DNA of 64,000 bases from Rufibacter roseolus (lineage in GTDB: Bacteria; Bacteroidota; Bacteroidia; Cytophagales; Hymenobacteraceae), in assembly GCF_017916365.1 (NCBI RefSeq), contig NZ_JAFMSU010000003.1, forward strand, positions 744,001-808,000. Reading direction: 5' to 3'. This document shows, in pieces, positions 33,707 to 41,607 of this stretch (position 1 is the stretch's first letter; every line of letters begins with the position of its first letter). The notes under the pieces are model-generated. The model ran no database searches, was not told the DNA's origin, and saw only the letters and a program-made list of their open reading frames with translations. The translations under genes and the position numbers were made by a program.

Positions 33707-35086
33707 ATGAAAAAATCCACGCTCGCCATCTCGGCTTTTGTGATTCTCACGGTGGCTGTTGTGCTCACGTTGTGCCAGAACTACGGCCTTCTCTCTCTCC
33801 CCGAAGTAGCCCTGACCGGTATCCGCTGGGTGGGTATTGCAGTGCTCCTGCTGTTTGCCCGCCAGAAGAAATCCCTCACTACCTGGATTCTGGTGAGCAT
33901 GGTGGTAGGCGCTGAGATAGGCTACTCTTTCCCTGATTTCGCACAGGGCCTGAATGTTTTAAGCAAGATTTTCCTGAAGATGGTGAAAACCATCATCGCG
34001 CCGCTCATTTTCGCTACGCTGGTGGTGGGCATTGCCGGTCACTCTAACCTGAAACAGGTGGGCAAGATGGGCGTGAAGGCCCTGGTCTACTTTGAGATTG
34101 TGACCACCATTGCCCTTTTCATTGGGTTGGCCGCTATTAACCTGAGCCGCGCCGGCGATGGTATCCAGCTAAAAGGCCAGACCAGCAGCGAGATCACCGC
34201 GCCGCCCGCCCAGACCTGGCAAGACATCATTCTGCACATCTTCCCGGAGAACATCGCCAAATCGGTGGCCGAGGGGCAGGTATTGCAGATTGTGGTGTTC
34301 AGCGTGCTCTTCGGGATTGCTCTGGCTATGCTGAATGAGCGTAAGCGCCGCCCGTTGCTGGAAGTAACCGAGAGCCTCGCGGAGACCATGTTCAAGTTCA
34401 CCAACATCATCATGTTCTTCGCGCCTATTGCGGTGGGTGCTGCCATCGCCTACACCGTGGGCCACATGGGCTTCGGGATTCTGGTGAACCTCTTCAAACT
34501 GCTGGCTACGCTGTACGTGGCGCTCATCGCGTTCCTGCTTTTAGTATTACTGCCTGTAGCGTTGATCTTTAGAATTCCGGTGAAAATGTTTGTGCAGGCC
34601 ATCGCTGAGCCGGTGTCCATTGCCTTCGCTACCACCAGTTCTGAGGCCGCTCTGCCGCGCGCCATGGAAGCAATGGAATCTATTGGCGTACCGCGCAAGA
34701 TTGTGGCGTTTGTGATGCCCATGGGCTACAGCTTCAACCTGGACGGTTCTACCCTGTACCTGTCACTGGCGTCTATCTTCGTGGCGCAGGCCGCCGGTAT
34801 TGAGATGCCTTGGGAGCAGCAGTTGTTGATGGTTTTCACCCTGATGTTGACGAGTAAAGGGATTGCTGGGGTGCCGCGTGCCTCTTTGGTGATTCTTTTG
34901 GGTACAGCAGCGTCTTTCAACCTGCCGGTAGAGCCTATCTTCATCATCCTGGGCATTGACGAACTCATGGACATGGCCCGGACCTCGGTAAACGTGATCG
35001 GGAACTGTCTGGCCACCGCTGTCATCGCCCGCTGGGAAGGTGAGTTCGTGGACCTGGAGGCACCAAGAGCGCTGGAGACTGTCTAA
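33707..35086 (+). CDS. Dicarboxylate/amino acid:cation symporter (DAACS family)
   Basis: 459 residues. FLKMVKTIIAPLIFATLVVGIAG and the two hairpin-loop signatures, TTSSEAALPRAMEAMESIG (serine-rich HP1) and FNLDGSTLYLSLASIFVAQAAG (TM7 motif), place it with the GltP/DctA sodium- or proton-coupled importers of glutamate, aspartate or C4-dicarboxylates. LTSKGIAGVPRASLVIL is the HP2 loop. Two extra N-terminal hydrophobic segments (MKKSTLAISAFVILTVAVV and GIAVLLLFA) precede the core. It is probably monocistronic; the substrate cannot be assigned more precisely. Confidence 0.92.
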   Translation: MKKSTLAISAFVILTVAVVLTLCQNYGLLSLPEVALTGIRWVGIAVLLLFARQKKSLTTWILVSMVVGAEIGYSFPDFAQGLNVLSKIFLKMVKTIIAPLIFATLVVGIAGHSNLKQVGKMGVKALVYFEIVTTIALFIGLAAINLSRAGDGIQLKGQTSSEITAPPAQTWQDIILHIFPENIAKSVAEGQVLQIVVFSVLFGIALAMLNERKRRPLLEVTESLAETMFKFTNIIMFFAPIAVGAAIAYTVGHMGFGILVNLFKLLATLYVALIAFLLLVLLPVALIFRIPVKMFVQAIAEPVSIAFATTSSEAALPRAMEAMESIGVPRKIVAFVMPMGYSFNLDGSTLYLSLASIFVAQAAGIEMPWEQQLLMVFTLMLTSKGIAGVPRASLVILLGTAASFNLPVEPIFIILGIDELMDMARTSVNVIGNCLATAVIARWEGEFVDLEAPRALETV

Positions 35087-35175
35087 AACAGAATCTGGCC
35101 AGAGGATATCTTTTGCGGAGGAAAATTCGTTTCTCCATCATCCCCGTGTCTTAACTTCTTTAAAATACTTTGCAG

Positions 35176-35760
35176 ATGCATTTCCGTTTGTGTTTTGTTC
35201 CTTTCCTGGCCCTGGGGGTTGTTGCTTGCTCCCGCCCTGCCGCTAATTCTTCCGTTGAACAGTCTGGGTACTCTGCCGCCGGGCAAACGGGCCTGGACGC
35301 GAACAAGAACCGGGAGGAGAAAAACAAAGCTGGCAACGAGAACATCCTTATTGGGGCCGTGGACCGCGCTGCTTTTGAGAATGCGCCTTACAGCACCTGG
35401 TTCCACCCGGCCTACCAGCGCTATACGCCCAACCAGAAGATCATGGAAGAACTGGCGCCTTTGCTGGAGAACATCACCGTGAAAGCCTATATGGGCAGCT
35501 GGTGTGAGGACAGCCAGCGCGATGTGCCCCGCTTCTACAAGCTACTGGATCAAGCCCATTTCCCGCATTCCCGCCTGCACCTGATAAGCCTGCGCGAAGA
35601 CAAAACCGGCCCCAATGGTGAGGAGAAACTGGACAATATCACGGCCGTGCCCACTTTTATTCTGTACCGCGAGGGCAAAGAACTGGGTCGCATTGTGGAG
35701 ACCGCCTACCCTACCCTTGAAATGAACATGCTCACCATCATTAAAGGCACGGGCAAATAA
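35176..35760 (+). CDS. Thioredoxin-fold lipoprotein with CxxS active site
   Basis: 194 residues. The lipobox ALGVVAC gives Cys18; a Ser/Asn/Lys-rich linker (about 19-55) follows, then a thioredoxin fold. The active-site segment is AYMGSWCEDSQRDVPRFY, i.e. Cys-Glu-Asp-Ser instead of CxxC, and the cis-Pro loop is ITAVPTFILY. A monothiol CxxS site cannot do normal disulfide transfer but can act in mixed disulfides or peroxide reduction. It is presumably anchored to a membrane facing the periplasm. The start at 35176 (MHFRLCF) is preferred to the TTG at 35170. A dyad copy and a long terminator follow. Confidence 0.85.
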   Translation: MHFRLCFVPFLALGVVACSRPAANSSVEQSGYSAAGQTGLDANKNREEKNKAGNENILIGAVDRAAFENAPYSTWFHPAYQRYTPNQKIMEELAPLLENITVKAYMGSWCEDSQRDVPRFYKLLDQAHFPHSRLHLISLREDKTGPNGEEKLDNITAVPTFILYREGKELGRIVETAYPTLEMNMLTIIKGTGK

Positions 35761-35761
35761 G

Positions 35762-35797
35762 CGTTTCAGGCCTGTTTAAGCCAAAAAGCCCTGAAAC
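35762..35797. repeat. Intergenic dyad, copy 11
   Basis: CGTTTCAGGCCTGTTTAAGCC, AAAAAGCCCTGAAAC; both arms nearly complementary. Starts 2 bp after the preceding stop codon. Confidence 0.75.
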
Positions 35798-35814
35798 ACC
35801 TGCAATACCATCAA

Positions 35815-35871
35815 AAAAAGAGAATCCGGATTCTTCCTGAGCACATCAGAAGGAATCCGGATTCTCTTTTT
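35815..35871 (+). terminator. Long-stem terminator after the thioredoxin-fold gene
   Basis: AAAAAGAGAATCCGGATTC (35815-35833) pairs perfectly with 35853-35871, with a further TTC.TGA/TCAGAAG extension into the loop; ends in TTTTT. Confidence 0.88.
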
Positions 35872-35880
35872 ATTCAGCCT

Positions 35881-35915
35881 GTTTTATGGCCATTTAATGA
35901 AATGGAGCGCAAAAG
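35881..35915. repeat. Intergenic dyad, copy 12
   Basis: GTTTTATGGCCATTTAAT, GAAATGGAGCGCAAAAG. Confidence 0.65.
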
Positions 35916-36040
35916 CCTGGTGAATGCCTTGTCTTTTTAAGCATGATTTTTTAAAAGGACCTTAAAATGGAAATTCTGCCTCTCCGCACCAGGTCAGTAC
36001 CTGGGTTCCCAGATAAGCGAAAATTAAGCTTAACGGTGCC

Positions 36041-36496
36041 TTATCGGCTCTTTTTCAGGCATTGGGTAAGCCAGGCCTCGGCGGCGGCACGGTCTTCAAA
36101 GAGTTTTACTTCAAATTTGCCTTTGATGCGGGCCTGCAGCTGATCTGCAGACTGCGCCGAGAAAGTGCTGAGGTTATCCAGGTGGGCCCAGTATTTCAGG
36201 CCGGATTTTACGGCATAAGGAATCCAGTTCTGCTCCAGCCAATCCATTGACCCATCCCAACGGCCTACCAGGTTCCGGTTATCGTTTAGTACGGCGGAGC
36301 AGCCTTTGGCCTGCATCCAGTCTAAATATTTGAAGGCCCCTTTGGCCACGTTGTCATGGGTGGGGTACCCAATCCAGTTGTTATAGATCCATGGTCCTTG
36401 GGGCTGAAGATCAATCTGCAGGAAAATTTTTCCGGTAGAAGAGAGCATTTCTTCCAGGCGCGTAGAGGTTTTTTCCTCTGATAGCGGTTTGTACAT
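36041..36496 (-). CDS. Small soluble protein, STAS/SpoIIAA-like (tentative)
   Basis: 151 residues, no signal peptide. Trp-rich and acidic: QGPWIYNNWIGYPTHDNVAKGAFKYL is not a motif I know, while the end (KGKFEVKLFEDRAAAEAWLTQ) resembles the last strand and helix of SpoIIAA/STAS-like proteins. A second gene of similar size and ending (FADLESAVAWLK) lies at 50218-50637. The gene stands alone between the thioredoxin-fold gene and the MFS transporter, divergent from the latter. The family assignment is weak; treat as a conserved-looking hypothetical. Confidence 0.6.
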   Translation of the reverse strand: MYKPLSEEKTSTRLEEMLSSTGKIFLQIDLQPQGPWIYNNWIGYPTHDNVAKGAFKYLDWMQAKGCSAVLNDNRNLVGRWDGSMDWLEQNWIPYAVKSGLKYWAHLDNLSTFSAQSADQLQARIKGKFEVKLFEDRAAAEAWLTQCLKKSR

Positions 36497-36654
36497 TAAA
36501 TGTATAAAAAGACAGGTAGGAGTTGTTTTGCGGGATTAATCGCCTTCTGCCGGGCTGGTGCGCACAGGCCACTAGTGCTTGGTTTACAGGCGAAACCATG
36601 GTTATAGCCATGTACAGAAACCGCCCTTGTTTAGTTCCTTCCCGTAGAAAGATG

Positions 36655-36662
36655 TATTTTTG
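36655..36662 (+). promoter_or_regulatory. -7 box TAttTTTG upstream of MFS gene
   Basis: Exact TAnnTTTG match, 19 nt before the ATG at 36681; the TTG at 36627 is a little too far (25 nt). Confidence 0.6.
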
Positions 36663-36680
36663 CCCGAATTTTATTCGCTC

Positions 36681-37835
36681 ATGCTTACTTCCGCTTCTCT
36701 CCCCCTCTCCAGAAAAACCCATAGAATAGCCGTTGGCACCCTGTTTTTCATGCTGGGCCTGTGCTTTTCCAGCTGGGGTTCCCGCATACCTTCCATCCAG
36801 CAAAAACTGCATCTCTCCGAGGCTGAGTTAGGCGCCGTGCTCTTCGCGCTGCCGGTAGGGCTCATGCTGTCTTTGCCGTTCACGGGCTGGCTGACGTCTA
36901 AAATAGGTAGCCGCAAGGTGGTCACCATTGCCCTGCTTTTATACAGTTCCACCCTGGTGCTCATTGGCATGAGCCAGAGCGTGCTGCATCTTACGTTGGT
37001 GCTGTTCCTCTTTGGCTTTGGGAGCAACATGGCCAATATCTCGGTGAATACGCAGGCCGTGGGTGTGGAAAGCCTTTACAATAAATCCATCATGGCTTCT
37101 TTCCACGGTTTGTGGAGCCTGGCCGGTTTTGTGGGCGCGGCCATTGGTACGCTCATGATCGGTGCCGATGTGGAGCCGCTGCAGCATTTCTTTATCATCA
37201 TGGCGGTGATCATTGCGGGTTTGGCCATTGCCTACCAGTACCTCTGGCCCAAAGATGCCCCCGCCCCCGCAGATCAGCCGCTATTTGTCATGCCAGACAA
37301 GTCGCTCATGGGTTTGGGCTTGATTGCGTTCTGCTCCCTTATCTGCGAAGGCGCCATGTTTGACTGGAGCGGCGTGTATTTCCAGAAAGTGGTGGGGGCC
37401 CAGAAAGCCTGGATTGCTGCCGGCTATACCGCTTTCATGAGCACCATGGCCTTTACCCGCTTCATCGCCGATTGGCTCACCACCAAACTGGGCCTGAAAA
37501 AAGTGCTACAGCTCAGCGGCACGCTTACGGCGGTTGGGCTGGCCATCTCGGTGATTTTTCCGCATATGGTCACGGCTATCATTGGTTTTCTGCTGGTGGG
37601 AGCCGGGGTATCGGCGGTGGTGCCGCTGGTGTACGGCGTGGCCGGTAAAAGCAAAACCATGGCGCCCAGCATGGCCCTGGCGGCGGTGTCTACCATCGGC
37701 TTTGCCGGATTTTTGGTGGGTCCTCCCCTTATTGGCATGCTGGCGGGCCTGAGCAGTCTGCGCCTGTCCTTTGCCATTATCGCGCTCATGGGCGTGAGCG
37801 TGGCATTGCTTTCGCGCCGCGTCAAGGCGGAGTAG
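36681..37835 (+). CDS. MFS transporter (YbjJ-like)
   Basis: 384 residues, 12 membrane segments. RIAVGTLFFMLGLCFSSWGSRIPSIQ is a typical first segment, with WLTSKIGSRKVVTIALLLYS as the MFS A-motif loop and FGFGSNMANISVNTQAVGVE in the family of sugar- or drug-like MFS carriers; RFIADWLTTKLGLKKVLQL is the second-half counterpart. The start at 36681 lies just downstream of a -7 box, and the in-frame TTG at 36660 overlaps that box. The substrate cannot be predicted. A dyad copy and a 23-bp hairpin close the gene. Confidence 0.85.
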   Translation: MLTSASLPLSRKTHRIAVGTLFFMLGLCFSSWGSRIPSIQQKLHLSEAELGAVLFALPVGLMLSLPFTGWLTSKIGSRKVVTIALLLYSSTLVLIGMSQSVLHLTLVLFLFGFGSNMANISVNTQAVGVESLYNKSIMASFHGLWSLAGFVGAAIGTLMIGADVEPLQHFFIIMAVIIAGLAIAYQYLWPKDAPAPADQPLFVMPDKSLMGLGLIAFCSLICEGAMFDWSGVYFQKVVGAQKAWIAAGYTAFMSTMAFTRFIADWLTTKLGLKKVLQLSGTLTAVGLAISVIFPHMVTAIIGFLLVGAGVSAVVPLVYGVAGKSKTMAPSMALAAVSTIGFAGFLVGPPLIGMLAGLSSLRLSFAIIALMGVSVALLSRRVKAE

Positions 37836-37846
37836 GCGCGCAGCTC

Positions 37847-37883
37847 CGTTTTACCTCTGATTTTAACAAAGCGGCCTTAAATC
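37847..37883. repeat. Intergenic dyad, copy 13
   Basis: CGTTTTACCTCTGATTTTA, ACAAAGCGGCCTTAAATC; its right half forms the left arm of the following terminator. Confidence 0.65.
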
Positions 37884-37920
37884 ACGCTACAGGTGGGGTG
37901 ATTTAAGGCCGCTTTGTTAA
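37863..37920 (+). terminator. Terminator of MFS gene with 23-bp stem
   Basis: TTAACAAAGCGGCC... (37863-37885) pairs perfectly with 37898-37920, followed by TTTTACC. Confidence 0.88.
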
Positions 37921-37956
37921 TTTTACCTCAAATTCCACCGCTTTTCACCTAAATCA

Positions 37957-39948
37957 ATGAAACGACGTAAGTCTTTTTCAGCACTCCTAATCTTCCTGTA
38001 CCTGATGAGTTCTTCCGGCGTTTGGGCCCAGTCCCATAAGTTTGACCAGTACCCTACCCCTGTAGAGGCGGACCTCTGGACGACGTATTCCCCGAAGGCT
38101 ACTACCTTCAAGCTTTGGTCTCCGGTGGCGGAAGAAGTGGTGGTGAAACTCTTTAACCAGGGCAACGGCGGCTCGGCGCGGGAAAAACTGTCTATGGTGA
38201 AAGGCGAGAAAGGCCTGTGGTCACTCACCGTGAAGCGGGACCTGAAGGGTGTGTACTATACCTTCCACGTGAAAACCGGCGGCCACTGGCTGGACGAGAC
38301 ACCCGGCATCTACGCCACGGCAGTGGGTGTGAACGGCCAACGGGCCATGGTGCTTGATTTAGCCTCAACTAACCCCGCCGGTTGGGCGCAGGACAAAGGA
38401 CCTACCGTGAAAACGCCTAATGAAGTGGTTCTATGGGAAGCCCACGTGCGCGACATCACCACGCACTCTTCCTCGGGCAGTAAGAATGTGGGTAAGTTCC
38501 TGGGCCTGGTAGAGCCCGGCACCAAAAACAAAGCAGGACAGGCTACCGGCATTGACCACATGAAGGATTTGGGGGTAACGCACATTCACCTGCTGCCCTC
38601 CTTTGACCACCGCTCCATTGATGAATCTGCCTTAAGCAAACCGCAGTTCAACTGGGGTTATGATCCGCAGAACTACAACGTGCCTGAGGGCTCCTACTCT
38701 ACTGACCCTTTCCACGCCGAGGTCCGTATCAAGGAATTCAAGCAGATGGTAAAGGGTTTCCATGACCAAGGGTTGGGCGTGGTGCTGGACGTGGTTTATA
38801 ACCATACGGGCCTCACTAAAGGCTCCAACTTCAACCTGGAGTTCCCAGATTATTATTACCGCCAGACCCCCGAGGGCAAATACTCAGACGCCTCGGCCTG
38901 CGGAAACGAGACTGCCAGCGAGCGGGCTATGGTGCGCAAATACATCATAGAGTCCTGTAAGTACTGGGCCCGGGAATACCACCTGGACGGTTTCCGGTTC
39001 GATCTCATGGCCATCCATGACCTGGAGACCATGAACCAACTTACCGCCGAGCTGAAGAAGATCAACCCCAACATCATTATCTACGGCGAGGGCTGGACCG
39101 CCGGCCAAAGCCCCCTGCCCGACAATGCCAAGGCTCTTAAAGCCAATACGCACCTCCTGCAGCACACTGCCGCCTTCTCAGATGACATCCGGGATGCCAT
39201 CAAAGGATCGGTCTTCGATGAAAAATCTAAAGGCTTTGTGAGCGGCGCACCTAACACCGAGGAATCCATCAAGTTTGGCGTGGTGGGCAGCATCGCGCAT
39301 CCGCAGGTGGAGATCAAGAAGGTAAATTACTCAAAAGCACCTTGGGCCCGTGAACCTTGGCAGGCAGTTTCCTACGTGTCTTGCCACGATAACCTGACCC
39401 TGTTTGACAAGCTGAAAGCCTCTAATCCTAAAGCCTCCGCGGATCAGCTCAAAAGAATGCACCTGCTCTCCAATGCCATTGTGCTCACTAGCCAGGGAAC
39501 GGCTTTTCTGCACGCGGGCGTGGAACTGATGCGCACTAAAAACGGCGAGCACAACAGCTACAACCTCCCCGATGCCGTGAACCAAATCAACTGGGACTGG
39601 AAAACCGCCCATCAGGATGTCTTCACCTACTACAAAAACCTCATTGCCCTGCGCAAGGCGCACCCGGCCTTCTGGATGCCCTCTGCCCAGATGGTGAACA
39701 AGCACCTGGAGTTCAAAACCACTTTCCCGGGTTTGGTAGGTTACCAACTTAAAGACCACGCGCACGGTGATTCCTGGAAGAACATCCTGGTCTATTACAA
39801 TGGCCGCGAAACTGCCGCCGACATCCGCCTGAACGGAGAATGGACCGTAGCCGCCGAGGGCGAAACCCTCCAGCTGCAGGGCGGTCGCAAGGTAAAGGAC
39901 AAAATAGCCGTTCCGCCGGTGTCTATGCTTATCCTGTACCAGGAGTAG
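37957..39948 (+). CDS. pulA: Type I pullulanase
   Basis: 663 residues. Signal peptide MKRRKSFSALLIFLYLMSSS... (about 1-24), a CBM48-type starch-binding domain (about 40-130), then a GH13 barrel. FNWGYDPQNYNVPEGSYS carries the type I pullulanase signature NWGYDP; the catalytic residues are Asp349 (DGFRFDLM), Glu378 (YGEGW) and Asp478 (SCHDN). The enzyme cleaves alpha-1,6 links in pullulan, glycogen or starch branch points and should be exported. A TAatTTTA box (37918-37925) is a one-mismatch -7 candidate. No other starch genes are next to it. It is followed by two dyad copies. Confidence 0.93.
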   Translation: MKRRKSFSALLIFLYLMSSSGVWAQSHKFDQYPTPVEADLWTTYSPKATTFKLWSPVAEEVVVKLFNQGNGGSAREKLSMVKGEKGLWSLTVKRDLKGVYYTFHVKTGGHWLDETPGIYATAVGVNGQRAMVLDLASTNPAGWAQDKGPTVKTPNEVVLWEAHVRDITTHSSSGSKNVGKFLGLVEPGTKNKAGQATGIDHMKDLGVTHIHLLPSFDHRSIDESALSKPQFNWGYDPQNYNVPEGSYSTDPFHAEVRIKEFKQMVKGFHDQGLGVVLDVVYNHTGLTKGSNFNLEFPDYYYRQTPEGKYSDASACGNETASERAMVRKYIIESCKYWAREYHLDGFRFDLMAIHDLETMNQLTAELKKINPNIIIYGEGWTAGQSPLPDNAKALKANTHLLQHTAAFSDDIRDAIKGSVFDEKSKGFVSGAPNTEESIKFGVVGSIAHPQVEIKKVNYSKAPWAREPWQAVSYVSCHDNLTLFDKLKASNPKASADQLKRMHLLSNAIVLTSQGTAFLHAGVELMRTKNGEHNSYNLPDAVNQINWDWKTAHQDVFTYYKNLIALRKAHPAFWMPSAQMVNKHLEFKTTFPGLVGYQLKDHAHGDSWKNILVYYNGRETAADIRLNGEWTVAAEGETLQLQGGRKVKDKIAVPPVSMLILYQE

Positions 39949-39985
39949 TTTTCGACTTGGTTTAAATCAAGAATATCCTTTATGC

Positions 39986-40022
39986 GGTTTCGGGGCTGAT
40001 TTTCAAAAATCAGCCCCGAAAT
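39986..40022 (+). terminator. Hairpin after pulA, perfect copy of the intergenic dyad (copy 14)
   Basis: GGTTTCGGGGCTGATTTT, CA, AAAATCAGCCCCGAAAT: fully paired arms although the sequence differs from other copies, i.e. compensatory changes. It probably ends the pulA transcript. Confidence 0.75.
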
Positions 40023-40140
40023 AGTTTTAGGCCAACAAGTACCTGAGCCGTCTCAGTTGTTTCCTCTGGTTAGACCCATTCCCAAAATCTCCCTAAGGCC
40101 ATCGGTTTGAGTTCCGGCTTTCAGGGTCAGAGCTGATCCC

Positions 40141-40177
40141 GTTTTCAGGCCGATTTATAGGAAACTGGCTTAAAATG
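40141..40177. repeat. Intergenic dyad, copy 15
   Basis: GTTTTCAGGCCGATTTATAG, GAAACTGGCTTAAAATG; 72 bp before the M16 peptidase gene. Confidence 0.75.
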
Positions 40178-40248
40178 GCGTTCCTTTCGTAAATTGGCAC
40201 TTTCTTTGGCCGTTAGTTGCCATACCATTAATTAACCTTATTCTTTAT

Positions 40249-41607
40249 ATGAACAAAACAAAGCTGTTCTCTCTTTTGGTGCTTTGCTGCACGCTGGTTT
40301 CCGGGGTGTGGGCACAGGGCCAAAGCGGAGACAAGATTCTGCCGTACCCTATCCAGCAGAAGAAGCTGGCCAACGGACTGAACGTGGTCACGGTGCCGTT
40401 CAACAGCCCGGGACTGGCGGCCTTTTACATTGTGGTGCGGGCGGGCTCGCGCGAGGAAGTTGAGCCGGGCAAGACCGGGTTCGCGCACTTCTTTGAGCAC
40501 ATGATGTTCCGGGGCACCGAGAAATACAATACTAAGGAGTACGAGGCCGTCCTGAAATCCATCGGGGCATCGGCGAACGCCAACACGTCTACTGACCGTA
40601 CCGTCTACCACATGACCGGCAACGCCAATATGCTGGAGAAGATGTTTGAGATGGAGGGCGACCGTTTTCAGAACCTCAAATACTCGGTACATGACTTCAA
40701 GACCGAGGCCGGTGCCGTGAAGGGCGAGTACACCAAGAACTCGGCTAGCCCGTACTCGCAGCTCAATGAGCTGGTGTACAGCACGGCTTTCAAGAAACAC
40801 ACCTACTCGCATACCACCATGGGCTTCTTCAAAGACGTAGTGGACATGCCCAACCAGTACGAGTACTCCAAGGTGTTCTTCAACCGGTTCTACCGTCCGG
40901 AATACGCCACCATTGTGGTGGTGGGCGACGTGAAGCAGGAAGAAGTGAACCGATTGGCGCAGAAATACTTCGGGAACTGGAAGCGCGGCAATTACCAGCC
41001 TAAGATTGAGACCGAGGCCCCGCAGAAAGAAACCCGTTTTGCCCACGTAAAACAGGCTGGTTTCCCGCCGTACCTCATGCTGGGCTACAAAGGCCCGGCT
41101 TTCTCAGACAAAAGCAAGGAGTTGCCGGCCCTGGACCTGATGACCAGCATTCTGTTCGCGCCTACTTCTGAGCTGTACAAGAAACTGGTGCTGCAGGAGC
41201 AGAAAGTGCGCTTTGTGGGCGGTGGCCCCAGCTTCTCCCGTGACCCCAACCTGATCAGCGTATCGGCATCGGTGGTGAAGGCTGAGGATTTGCAGTACGT
41301 GAAAGACGAGATTGTGAAGGCCATTGAAGAGATGAAAACCAAACCGGTAGATGCCCAGAAACTCGCCGACACCAAGTCTAACAACCGCTATAGCTTTGCC
41401 ATGGGCATGGACAGCCCAGATGCCATTGCCAATTCGCTGGCCCGTTTCATCTGGCTTAACGGCGACCCAGAGTCCATTAACCGCATCTACGCGCTGTATG
41501 ACCAGGTAACGCCGCAGGACATCATGGCCGTGGCCAAGAAATACTTTGTAAACACCGGCCTCACCATTGCCACCATTTCCCCTAACGACCAAGGAGGCGT
41601 GAAATAA
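40249..41607 (+). CDS. M16-family zinc metallopeptidase (active subunit)
   Basis: 452 residues. A signal peptide (MNKTKLFSLLVLCCTLVSGVWA) precedes the M16 domain. The inverted zinc motif is HFFEH (His80, Glu83, His84), with Glu153/Glu160 in KTEAGAVKGEY as the downstream ligand region; HTYSHTTMGFFKDV and the inactive C-terminal M16 half complete the fold. It should be a periplasmic peptidase. Its stop overlaps the start of the next M16 gene by one base (TAATG), so the two are coupled, as is usual for heterodimeric M16 pairs with one active and one inactive subunit. Confidence 0.93.
   Translation: MNKTKLFSLLVLCCTLVSGVWAQGQSGDKILPYPIQQKKLANGLNVVTVPFNSPGLAAFYIVVRAGSREEVEPGKTGFAHFFEHMMFRGTEKYNTKEYEAVLKSIGASANANTSTDRTVYHMTGNANMLEKMFEMEGDRFQNLKYSVHDFKTEAGAVKGEYTKNSASPYSQLNELVYSTAFKKHTYSHTTMGFFKDVVDMPNQYEYSKVFFNRFYRPEYATIVVVGDVKQEEVNRLAQKYFGNWKRGNYQPKIETEAPQKETRFAHVKQAGFPPYLMLGYKGPAFSDKSKELPALDLMTSILFAPTSELYKKLVLQEQKVRFVGGGPSFSRDPNLISVSASVVKAEDLQYVKDEIVKAIEEMKTKPVDAQKLADTKSNNRYSFAMGMDSPDAIANSLARFIWLNGDPESINRIYALYDQVTPQDIMAVAKKYFVNTGLTIATISPNDQGGVK

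Noticed and set aside
40228-41046. 272-codon minus-strand open frame
   Set aside because: Antisense to the M16 peptidase gene, whose family motifs are clear; a by-product of GC-rich codon use.
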